Source of the DNA: Aeromicrobium chenweiae
GTDB taxonomy: Bacteria > Actinomycetota > Actinomycetes > Propionibacteriales > Nocardioidaceae
Direction: 5' to 3'
DNA: 64,000 bases
Assembly (NCBI RefSeq): GCF_003065605.1
Contig: NZ_CP026952.1
Coordinates: 434,001-498,000 of the forward strand
Both the position numbers and the translations under genes were made by a program. A model generated the notes under the pieces. That model was not told where the DNA came from. It did no database searches and saw nothing but the letters and a program-made list of their open reading frames with translations. Numbering within the stretch: the first letter of the stretch is position 1; every line of letters begins with the position of its first letter. Shown piece after piece: positions 33,933 to 41,453 of this stretch.

Positions 33933-35120
33933 TCAGGCTTCAGCGGACTGAGAAGGCGCCTCCATCCCGGTCTCCGTGGGGGCGGCTGCGAGATGCTCCG
34001 AAAGCATGGATCTGACCAAGACAAGGCCGATGCTGGAGTCGATTGTCTTACCGATCTGCCTCACGTTTCCCGGCCCATCAACCAGTTGAACCAACAGGCG
34101 GCTGAGCAGGTCGCTGCGGTCGACGTGCTCTTGCTCTTCGGCGGACAACTTCGCGACCTTGCTGCTGACCGTCCGTTCGACAACCTGGACTATCTCGTCC
34201 TGGGTCAAGGGCGTGTATTCGATGAGGGCGTCGAAGCGCGACGCCAAGGCGTCGCCTAGCGCCTCCCGGATCTCGACGTCCGTCTTGTAGTTGGACGTGC
34301 AAATGAAAAGGGCCGGACCGACGTCGACCGAGTAGTTCTTGTCGACGAAACGACCGCTGTCGAACAGCTCGTAGAAGGCGCTGTGGAACACCGGGTTCGC
34401 CTTGTCGAACTCGTCGATCAGGATCACGCCGGACTCACGGTCCAGCAGGTCACGTGCCAAGGAAGCTTCGGAGTGCTCGCCCCCGAACAGGTACGACGCG
34501 AACTTGTCGCTGTGGAACATCGAGAACTGTTTGCGCAGGAGGTCGCCGCCAAGTAGGCCGTTGATGAAATGCGCGGTCTCCGTCTTACCGACTCCTGACG
34601 GTCCGTACAGCATGACGACTACTGGCTTGGTTCGTCCTGGACGGATGAGTGGGTACATCGTTGCGAGCAGCAGTTCCCTCACGGTCCGCTGTCCCACGAG
34701 GTGATCCGCGAACCCGTCGCGGAACTGTCGAAGCGTCTCAGGGGTGATCGTCGGGTATGTGTGGCGCTCGACCCGAGTGGACGGAAAAGCGCGAATTAGC
34801 TGCTCGTGGACCCGGGAGGGTGGGTTGTTGAGGAGCAAGTGCTTCGGGTGAAGTTCCTGGACGAGGTTGGCGAAGTTGGTGATCGCGTGCTCCTGGATGC
34901 TGGCGAAATCGGCTGACTCTGCCACCACCCGGTTGGGACGCCGCAACTTGCTGATCGGCTCCTCGCCGTCGTGGCCAGCAACAACGACCCGAAAGAGCTT
35001 GCGGAGTGCGTCTCGCTCGTTGATCAGTGTCATAAAGTTCTTGGTCTTCGAGGCTCCCACCTGGTCATGAAACCAAGACGGTGGTCCGTAGTAGATGACG
35101 ATCTTGGGCTCAGACGCCAT
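33933..35120 (-). CDS. AAA+ ATPase, ClpX/ClpB-like
   Basis: A 395-residue ATPase. An N-terminal region (about 1-135, starting MASEPKIVIYYGPP) has no recognisable domain. The AAA+ module follows: Walker A LYGPSGVGKTE (Lys about 179), Walker B GVILIDEFDKANP (Asp-Glu about 236-237), sensor FICTSNYK and an arginine-rich DALASRFDALIEY (probable arginine finger). The ATG at 35120 has AGGAG 6 nt upstream and lies inside the end of the DUF6414 gene (11-bp overlap), so the two are coupled. It probably remodels or signals with the partner; a defence role is suggested by location only. Confidence 0.85.
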   Translation of the reverse strand: MASEPKIVIYYGPPSWFHDQVGASKTKNFMTLINERDALRKLFRVVVAGHDGEEPISKLRRPNRVVAESADFASIQEHAITNFANLVQELHPKHLLLNNPPSRVHEQLIRAFPSTRVERHTYPTITPETLRQFRDGFADHLVGQRTVRELLLATMYPLIRPGRTKPVVVMLYGPSGVGKTETAHFINGLLGGDLLRKQFSMFHSDKFASYLFGGEHSEASLARDLLDRESGVILIDEFDKANPVFHSAFYELFDSGRFVDKNYSVDVGPALFICTSNYKTDVEIREALGDALASRFDALIEYTPLTQDEIVQVVERTVSSKVAKLSAEEQEHVDRSDLLSRLLVQLVDGPGNVRQIGKTIDSSIGLVLVRSMLSEHLAAAPTETGMEAPSQSAEA

Positions 35121-35907
35121 GTTCGACTCCTGCAAGGACGACGTCGTAGACGTCGAGCAGCACTTCGGAGTCCGAACCGGCGACTGGGCCGTCCACTACG
35201 TCCAGGGCAGTCGGAGACTTGCTCGTGTGCTGAGGTGCGTCGCCCATCTCCGCATCGACACTCAGGCCAGCTTCTGTGCTGCTGCCGACCAGGATGGCGT
35301 GGTAGACGAGCCGCATGCGTCCTAGGTCAGTCAAGCCGTAGTTGTTCCGAAATGCTCCGATGTTGAACCTCAGAACGCATTTCTCCGAAGGGTCGACGCT
35401 GCTCTCAGCCAACAGCTCGTAGTAGCCCTTGGCGCGCTCGAGAGCTTCGTCCATCCGGGCGAGGTCGAACCCAGTGTCCTCGGTTCTCGCGATGACCATG
35501 TACGGGGTGTACATCTTCATGAACGCCATCGAGTCCGCGGGCGCGGTCACCTTGTAATCACGCAAGGGGCGCACGCATTCGTCTCCGGCGACCTCCTCGA
35601 GGTAGTCGGTAAGAATGGTGTTCGACAGAGTCTTGCTGAGGATGCTCTGCCCGACCCGCGACACGTCCAGTCCTCCACTCGCCTCGGCTGAAGCGCCCAG
35701 AAAGGGAAGCCAGCTGAACTTCGCGACAAGCTTGGACTCGACTTGGCCATGCATGTCAGCAGTCCGGTTCTTGATGTACTCAGCTTTGGACTCCGCGGCG
35801 CCGCCGGCGGAGATGTCCAAGTAGTCGGACGCGGACTGCTCATCGAAGTACACGATCTTGAGCATCGACCTGCTCGCAGAACCTACGGGCGGGTTTTCAG
35901 TGGTCAT
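35110..35907 (-). CDS. DUF6414-like protein
   Basis: A 265-residue protein opening, after a short variable tail, with MLKIVYFDEQSASDYLDI, the conserved start I associate with DUF6414, followed by SAGGAAESKAEYI and a long alpha/beta region (YMVIARTEDTGFDLARMDEA). There is no signal peptide or membrane segment. The function is not known. It overlaps the AAA+ gene, so the pair probably acts as one unit. The ATG is preceded by TGAGGA and the gene is divergent from the 409-residue protein gene across about 150 bp, where both promoters must lie. Confidence 0.65.
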   Translation of the reverse strand: MTTENPPVGSASRSMLKIVYFDEQSASDYLDISAGGAAESKAEYIKNRTADMHGQVESKLVAKFSWLPFLGASAEASGGLDVSRVGQSILSKTLSNTILTDYLEEVAGDECVRPLRDYKVTAPADSMAFMKMYTPYMVIARTEDTGFDLARMDEALERAKGYYELLAESSVDPSEKCVLRFNIGAFRNNYGLTDLGRMRLVYHAILVGSSTEAGLSVDAEMGDAPQHTSKSPTALDVVDGPVAGSDSEVLLDVYDVVLAGVEHGV

Positions 35908-36058
35908 GAGCAGGTCCTCACCTAGGGGATCCGACCGGAGCTGGGGATCAGGAAGAGCATGTCTCACGCCACCGACACGACGCGAACGCGGTGTGGGTGA
36001 GGGCCTCTGGTCAGTCCCGACCAATACCGTGGGACTTCCACTGCCGGAAGGAACGCGC

Positions 36059-37288
36059 ATGTACCCGCCGCCCGAGGGCACCCTGGAGACTCCAGATCAG
36101 ATCCGTGAACTGGACGATACCTTCCTCACCTCGGACCCGTTTGGCTACTTCGTGGCACGCATCGGGATGCTGCATGCCTGGGCTAGGTTCTCTGGCGGAG
36201 GCCCCGGAGACGAAAGCGAGAACGACGCTACTGAGCCGCAACCCGCACAGGGGGACCACCTCGGCGGCGCCCCTGACGTCGCCGAAGACATCGGGCGACC
36301 TGATCTCTTCCCGATCATGCGGGCGGTCATGCGCAACGAGGGCGGCGTTGCCCAGCCCGAGGCAATGACCGTGTCTGCTCAAGTGGCGGTTGATGCCTTT
36401 GCCCTCCGACACCATGTCGCGGAAGCATTGGTCAGATTGCTCGTCGGGGCTGCCGAACGGTCGCTCATCTCGGGCATGCCCTCAACGAGCCTGTGGTCGC
36501 GTCTCACCGACGACAAGAACGTCCAGATCAGCCAACTTCTTGACGCGGTCAGGAAGGCCGCGGATGACCTCGGTGAGTTTGGTTTCGCTCGGCTGATCGT
36601 GCCGCCGTCCGTAACCATCGAGAACGCGGCGGACCAGTCCTACTTGGGAGGCTTCGCTGATCTGTGTGCGGAGTGGGTCGAGCGCGCTGTCGAGCTCCTC
36701 GGCCCGTCCGAGCTGGACATCAACACTGCTCACAACAAGGTCAAGCATGGGCTCGCAGTCCGAGGCAGAGCCGACCTCAAAGTGCCCTTCACAACTGTCG
36801 GGCCAGATGCCGACGGTAACGTCCCTGTCTCCGCCTTTGACGGCGACACGTCCTTCAACATCTTTGAGAGGCCAGTTCTGGAGTTCATGTCTCGGGCCAA
36901 GACGCCTGGAACTCGTCGGGGCGGCGGCCTGGAGGTGACTCAGCTGCAGCTGGACTACCGGCACCTGCTTGCGGAGTCGATGATGATGTCGTACGTTCAC
37001 GGCGCGCTTTTCCATGTCGCCGCCTGCCAGCACTTCAAGGGTCGTGAGGTGCCCCGTGGGCTTTCTGTGGCGCCGCACCCCGGCCTGGCCGGCCAGGACG
37101 CTGCGCGACCGAACCTGGCTGGCCACCAGGTGGGTCTGAAGTTTCCCATCACGAAGCCGACCGGGGGCGGTGAAGCGAGACCTGCGGGTTTCTGGCACAG
37201 GGACGGGGCGTCCATTGAGTTCAGCCACGTTGGCAAACGGGTCTCAGCGCAGGTCATCGACCCTGTGGAACCGGGGGACGGGCGGTAG
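36059..37288 (+). CDS. Uncharacterised island protein, 409 residues
   Basis: No family recognised. An acidic linker occurs at about 55-85 (SENDATEPQPAQGD). A mostly helical region from about 100 to 250 includes FALRHHVAEALVRLLVGAAE. INTAHNKVKHGLAVRG at about 225-245 is a motif of the N-x-K-H type seen in several HEPN-like and other helical proteins, and LLAESMMMSYVHGALFHVAACQHF is near the end. The start is the ATG with GGAAGGA 6 nt upstream. It is divergent from the DUF6414/AAA+ pair and could be its third partner, which is inference from position. Confidence 0.6.
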   Translation: MYPPPEGTLETPDQIRELDDTFLTSDPFGYFVARIGMLHAWARFSGGGPGDESENDATEPQPAQGDHLGGAPDVAEDIGRPDLFPIMRAVMRNEGGVAQPEAMTVSAQVAVDAFALRHHVAEALVRLLVGAAERSLISGMPSTSLWSRLTDDKNVQISQLLDAVRKAADDLGEFGFARLIVPPSVTIENAADQSYLGGFADLCAEWVERAVELLGPSELDINTAHNKVKHGLAVRGRADLKVPFTTVGPDADGNVPVSAFDGDTSFNIFERPVLEFMSRAKTPGTRRGGGLEVTQLQLDYRHLLAESMMMSYVHGALFHVAACQHFKGREVPRGLSVAPHPGLAGQDAARPNLAGHQVGLKFPITKPTGGGEARPAGFWHRDGASIEFSHVGKRVSAQVIDPVEPGDGR

Positions 37289-37328
37289 GGGTCGGGAGGC
37301 TGCCAGGCCCGCACCGTCCTCGTACCCG

Positions 37329-38357
37329 CTAGCAACGGTTCAGCGGAACCAATGGCCTAGACGTTCCTCCACGCGTGCGCTGCGGGTTGCGCCGGGTGCG
37401 CGTGAACCGCAGGTAGCTGTCGGCATCGGGTCGTCCACACACTTCGACGGCGGCTGACATTCCCGACGTGAGTTGCGTGTGGACCGCGCGCCACATCGTG
37501 ATGGATGACACCGTGGTGTCCCCGTGCGCCAAGCCGACCGCCGCACGCTGTCGGTCCAGGATGCCGGAGACGCTCGACGAGGCCCTCTTGGAGTTGAACT
37601 CTTCGGTGCGCGGCCGGTAGGTCAGGCGTTCGTGAGGCGCGTCGTCAGTCAGGTCCATGTATTCGGCGATCACCCGGATGTTGAACTCGTCCAGCTCCAA
37701 GATGCGGCTGGTGACTCCGTGGTCCATCCCGGGAGCTTCGATCAGGCCGTTGCCTGGGGTGAGGTCGAGGCTCTGACGCAGGATCTTGGGGGTCTCGCTG
37801 GGGTAGAGGCCGGCGTCGCACTGTGCGTAGACGCAGGCTGCGCGGCGGCCATCCGCACCGCCCACCTGACTCAAGGTGAGCGCCCACATCCGAAGCAGGA
37901 GCGTCTCGTCGTCGGTGTAGGAGCGCGTGAGCCCGGCTGTGCGCTGGCGAAGGGAAGGGATCTCGCTCGCGAGTTGCTCAGCTTCGGACTTGTTCGCGAG
38001 GGTGCTTCGAGAGGCGGCCAAAACCGCAGCAAGGAGCAGGTTGCGGTACAGGTGAATCTTCGCTGCCTGGTCGGGTGTGTTGAACTGCGACACCCTCGAC
38101 TTATCGACTGCGGCGGCCGCGGCGATGAGCGCGGCGGCGTTGTCGATGACCTTGCGGGTCGTGACGTAGCCGATAGCGCCTGCGCGGTCTCGCAAGTGGT
38201 CGGCTGCCGCGACGATGTCGGCTCGAGATCTCGCCGGGATGAGGCTGAGCTCCTGATCGAGCTCGAGCATCATCTCGACCGCGTCGTCGAAGTCGTGTCC
38301 TCGCAGGATGGCGCCGGTGATGTTGATGGCGTAGTTGGTCTCGGGTGACGTGCTCAT
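37329..38357 (-). CDS. Degenerate tyrosine-recombinase-like protein A
   Basis: A 342-residue protein. A helical N-terminal part (about 1-150) precedes a region aligning by eye with the catalytic fold of the partner protein B at 40512-41453. YAQCDAGLYPSETPKIL stands where recombinases have G-x-R-x-S-E, and SVSGILDRQRAAVGL followed by TVSSITMWRAVHTQLTSG stands where they have H-x-x-R. The R, H and R of the active site are not conserved; a Tyr occurs in ADSYLRF near the expected nucleophile site. The ATG has AAGGAG 7 nt upstream. It lies 150 bp after a DDE-transposase-like gene, across a strong hairpin. Probably a DNA-binding partner rather than an enzyme. Confidence 0.5.
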   Translation of the reverse strand: MSTSPETNYAINITGAILRGHDFDDAVEMMLELDQELSLIPARSRADIVAAADHLRDRAGAIGYVTTRKVIDNAAALIAAAAAVDKSRVSQFNTPDQAAKIHLYRNLLLAAVLAASRSTLANKSEAEQLASEIPSLRQRTAGLTRSYTDDETLLLRMWALTLSQVGGADGRRAACVYAQCDAGLYPSETPKILRQSLDLTPGNGLIEAPGMDHGVTSRILELDEFNIRVIAEYMDLTDDAPHERLTYRPRTEEFNSKRASSSVSGILDRQRAAVGLAHGDTTVSSITMWRAVHTQLTSGMSAAVEVCGRPDADSYLRFTRTRRNPQRTRGGTSRPLVPLNRC

Positions 38358-38456
38358 GGTGGTTCTCCTTGGATGGATGTTGCTTACAAGGAGGACTGTG
38401 CGAACCGGACTGGGTTAGACAATCGAGCACACGGACAATGACTTAGCCCTGGAACG

Positions 38457-38490
38457 ACAGATGACCCCGCCGTGGGGCGGGGTCATCTGT
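38457..38490 (-). terminator. Perfect 15-bp-stem hairpin between module A genes
   Basis: ACAGATGACCCCGCC pairs completely with GGCGGGGTCATCTGT around a GTGG loop. It lies 17 bp past the stop of the DDE-like gene and about 100 bp before the recombinase-like gene A. It may terminate or attenuate transcription between the two genes. No T-run follows, so a structured regulatory or recombination element is also possible. Confidence 0.55.
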
Positions 38491-38506
38491 GATGGGACGT
38501 ACGGGT

Positions 38507-40294
38507 TCAGCTGGCGTACCAGCGTGCCCACGAGATGGCGTTGCGCACGCAGGCCGCCGAGAGGTAGTCGAACAGCTGGGAGTCCAGACTGAGCGTCGCC
38601 GCGCGCGACCCCTTGGTCCGGAGCCTGGACTTGAACCAAGCGTTCCAGCTCTCGGCGTGGTTGCGGTAGTTGGCGATGTCGGCGTACGCCTGCCCGTCCG
38701 CGCGACTGATCGGGCGGAGATCGTTCAGCACAGGGTCGGCGGTGGAGTGGTTCGTCGAATCGGGGGTGTGGAGGGTCGGGTCCGGGTCCCAGCTGGTGGC
38801 GATGGTGAAGTCGCCGTTCTCGCACGGGATCTCCCACAACTCATCGGTGCCGAACCTAGGCTCAGGACTGCCGTTCGTGTGGGCTCGTCGCGTTGAGCTG
38901 ATGCTGCGGGCTGTGGCGGTCTTGACGAGATACGTCCCATCGCTCTCCACAGAGTGCAAGGCGCCGTCGTCCGTGAAGAGATGGTGCTGGCAGACCCCCT
39001 CTGTGCCGTCGTGCTCCACCGACTTGAAGTACCTGAAGTGAGACCGGACGATCTCGTAGCCCTCATGGTGCTCCTGGTTTCGTGAGCCCGTGACGGCACC
39101 CGCGGAGGTTGACCGGTACACCGAGATGCCGAGAGGAAGGGCGGCACCTGAACGGTGAAGGTCCACGGCCGCTGCCTTGTTCAGGACGTTGTTGAATGTG
39201 CGGATCGCGGACTCGCTGAGCTTCGTGTTTTTGTCCGCGTTGAGCTCGGCCGAGAGCACCCTGTAGCGGTTGTCCGACTTCAACTGGTCGATGAGGTCGT
39301 CGGCCTGGTGGCGCACGGACGTCGCCGGGCTGGTGTTCTTGTCCTCCGCGCCTGCCTTGCGCCTCTTGGCGCTGTGCGCGGACGACTTGTTGAATACGCG
39401 GGCACCGTGTCGGCCTGCGATGTGGTCCAGAGGCCAACCGGTCATGACGCCGTCGTAGAGCAAGTTCTCTACGCCGCCGCCGGCACGGGCCGCGATGGAG
39501 CCGAATAGCTCTAACGCGGACCAAAGCTCGGCGCGAGGCGCGTAGCCGGTGGCGAGGATCACCCAGCCATGCTCCGTCGGGGTGAGCATCGACGTCATGT
39601 TCAGTCCGCTCAAGTCCAGTTTGTCGTCCTCCGTGAGGTCACTGAATGCGGTCGAGATGCGCGCGTTCTTGGTCTTGTTCACGGCGCGACTTCCGATGAC
39701 CACGGTATCGCGCGTCACCGGGTCCACCATCTTCTTGACCCCGCTGAAGGGTGCGACCACGCACCCGTCTCCGATGACGGTGTTCGACATCGACGGGTTG
39801 GTCCAGTCGACGACTTCCCGAGGAACCAGGTTGCCCATGACCTGGGCCTGATCCATCGACGTGCGCTGGAAGCGCTCCTGCAGGAGCGCGTGCCAGTCCA
39901 CGTTCTGGATGCGGGCACCGTTCTTCTTGCGCTGGCACGTGACGGCCTCGACGAATTGGTCGACCTGGTCCCGCGTTGGTGGCGCTTCAGGAAAGGGCAT
40001 CCCTTCGGTTTCGGGCCGGGCCGCCCACACCGCGCCCAATCGCTGCCAGGTCAGTGGGTCCTTGAGCCTCTTGCTGGTCTTGACGCGCGAGGTCGTGACC
40101 CGCGTGGCTATTGCCGCGAACAGGAGCAGAGCGGTCGGGTAGCGAGACTTGGCGCCAGCGGGGCTCAGCCTGTTCAGGTGCTTGATGCGATCGCATTCGC
40201 CGGCCAGGTCGTACAGGCCATACCAGTCCAACAGTGCCATCATCTCGTCGATGTCCGTCATCTCGGACGTCTCGATGTAGTAGTCGTCGCTCAT
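38507..40294 (-). CDS. DDE-transposase-like protein A
   Basis: A 595-residue protein. An RNase-H-like fold is suggested by three acidic residues in matching contexts with protein B: VIGDGCVV (Asp176), LLYDGVMTG (Asp281) and YRNHAESWN (Glu548), the last followed by a helix-rich tail (LFDYLSAACVRNAISWAR) as in IS transposases. The region between the second Asp and the Glu is enlarged. The N-terminal 150 residues are helical with SRYPTALLLFAAIATRV, like transposase DNA-binding regions. The ATG has GAGGAGG 6 nt upstream. It is divergent from the B module. Assigned as DDE-like from residues and context only. Confidence 0.55.
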   Translation of the reverse strand: MSDDYYIETSEMTDIDEMMALLDWYGLYDLAGECDRIKHLNRLSPAGAKSRYPTALLLFAAIATRVTTSRVKTSKRLKDPLTWQRLGAVWAARPETEGMPFPEAPPTRDQVDQFVEAVTCQRKKNGARIQNVDWHALLQERFQRTSMDQAQVMGNLVPREVVDWTNPSMSNTVIGDGCVVAPFSGVKKMVDPVTRDTVVIGSRAVNKTKNARISTAFSDLTEDDKLDLSGLNMTSMLTPTEHGWVILATGYAPRAELWSALELFGSIAARAGGGVENLLYDGVMTGWPLDHIAGRHGARVFNKSSAHSAKRRKAGAEDKNTSPATSVRHQADDLIDQLKSDNRYRVLSAELNADKNTKLSESAIRTFNNVLNKAAAVDLHRSGAALPLGISVYRSTSAGAVTGSRNQEHHEGYEIVRSHFRYFKSVEHDGTEGVCQHHLFTDDGALHSVESDGTYLVKTATARSISSTRRAHTNGSPEPRFGTDELWEIPCENGDFTIATSWDPDPTLHTPDSTNHSTADPVLNDLRPISRADGQAYADIANYRNHAESWNAWFKSRLRTKGSRAATLSLDSQLFDYLSAACVRNAISWARWYAS

Positions 40295-40308
40295 CCCGTT
40301 CCTCCTCT

Positions 40309-40381
40309 TAGGTGTGCGGCCGGGTGGCAGCATGAGGGGGACTGTCGGAAGGGGGCACGCAAAAGCAGTCGCGCACACCTA
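40309..40381. repeat. 10-bp inverted repeat between the divergent recombinase modules
   Basis: TAGGTGTGCG at 40309-40318 and CGCACACCTA at 40372-40381 lie in the 217-bp gap between module A and module B. They flank a place where divergent promoters are expected. They may be a regulator site shared by both modules, or recognition ends for the recombinases. Confidence 0.5.
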
Positions 40382-40511
40382 CGGGCAAAGACTTGCTGAC
40401 AGGTAGAGGTGCGTCTTCGTTCCCGCCTGCGATTCGTGGCGTTCCCGACCCGCTGCTCTCTGGCAAAGTTGCGCTCGATCGGTCTAGGTTCATGTGGCAC
40501 GGAGGTCCAAC

Positions 40512-41453
40512 ATGGCCAAGAACGAACAGCAATCCCGACCGGCGGAGAAGGCGACCGCAGCATCTTTCCTGCTGAGCGAACTCAAGAACTCAGTCCCGGC
40601 TGTGTGGAAAGACTCCGGCGACTACTCAAACCAGACCTTGCTCCGGTCAAGCGAGACCTGGGCCCGGTTCATCACCCGCCAGCAAAAGCTCGGCGCCACC
40701 ACACCGGCGGACTTCACTCTCCAGCACTGTCACGCCTTCGTCTGGGCGTTCGGTGCCAGCGGACAACCCGCTGAGGTCGCGACGATGCACGCCCGCCGCA
40801 CCGCGCTTCGGATGGGTTTCCGGGCGCTACGGGACCTCGGGCATGACGTCGGCGACCCGACGCTCGACCTCGCCCTTCCGCCACGCACTGGCACCGCCGC
40901 CAGGCCGCTGACGGACGCTGAGGTCGGGCTCTGCCGGACCAGTGCTCGCCTAGGAGAAGCTGGGGCGGCGTCTCTGCAACGTGCGGTCGCGTGGGCTATC
41001 GGCGAGACGACAGCGGTCTCCAGCGAAATCTCCGCCGTGCGCGTGCGAGACGTCGACGACCATGAGGACCCGAGGTGGATCCGCCTGCCGGGGACCCGCC
41101 GCCACGACGCCCGCCTGGGCGAGCTCACCGACTGGGGCTCGACCATCGTCAAGCGCCACCTCCAGGTCCTTGACGAACGCAGCGCACCCCCGTCGACACC
41201 GCTCACCTACAAGGGCGATGCCGAGCCCGGACAGGCCAAGGCCCAGGCCGCCGTCTGCAACGCCCTCGGTGCGGTGCTCAAGTTCGCCGGCCTCGCCGCT
41301 GAACCTGATATCCGCCCGGCCTCACTACGGAATTGGGCCGGCCGTGCTCTCCTCGACGGCGGGATGCCTATCGAGCACGTCGCCCGCCGCATGGGCAGCC
41401 GCAGCCTCGACGCCGCCGCCGAAGACATCGGCCTGCATTGGCGGGCCACATGA
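40512..41453 (+). CDS. Degenerate tyrosine-recombinase-like protein B
   Basis: A 313-residue protein with the layout of a phage integrase: a core-binding helical domain at about 15-120 (SSETWARFITRQQKLGATTPADFT) and a catalytic fold at about 130-310 (RPLTDAEVGLCRTSARLGEAG). The active site is broken. ETTAVSSEISAVRVRD lacks the first Arg, only SLRNWAGRALLDGG keeps an Arg, MGSRSLD has lost the second-motif His, and AAEDIGLHW has no Tyr. It therefore cannot cut DNA as a tyrosine recombinase. The ATG has GGAGG 6 nt upstream and the gene overlaps the DDE-like gene by ATGA, so the two are made together. Confidence 0.65.
   Translation: MAKNEQQSRPAEKATAASFLLSELKNSVPAVWKDSGDYSNQTLLRSSETWARFITRQQKLGATTPADFTLQHCHAFVWAFGASGQPAEVATMHARRTALRMGFRALRDLGHDVGDPTLDLALPPRTGTAARPLTDAEVGLCRTSARLGEAGAASLQRAVAWAIGETTAVSSEISAVRVRDVDDHEDPRWIRLPGTRRHDARLGELTDWGSTIVKRHLQVLDERSAPPSTPLTYKGDAEPGQAKAQAAVCNALGAVLKFAGLAAEPDIRPASLRNWAGRALLDGGMPIEHVARRMGSRSLDAAAEDIGLHWRAT

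Noticed and set aside
35908-36058. Extended start of the 409-residue protein at 35858
   Set aside because: The extra residues overlap the DUF6414 start and look random; the ATG at 36059 has GGAAGGA.
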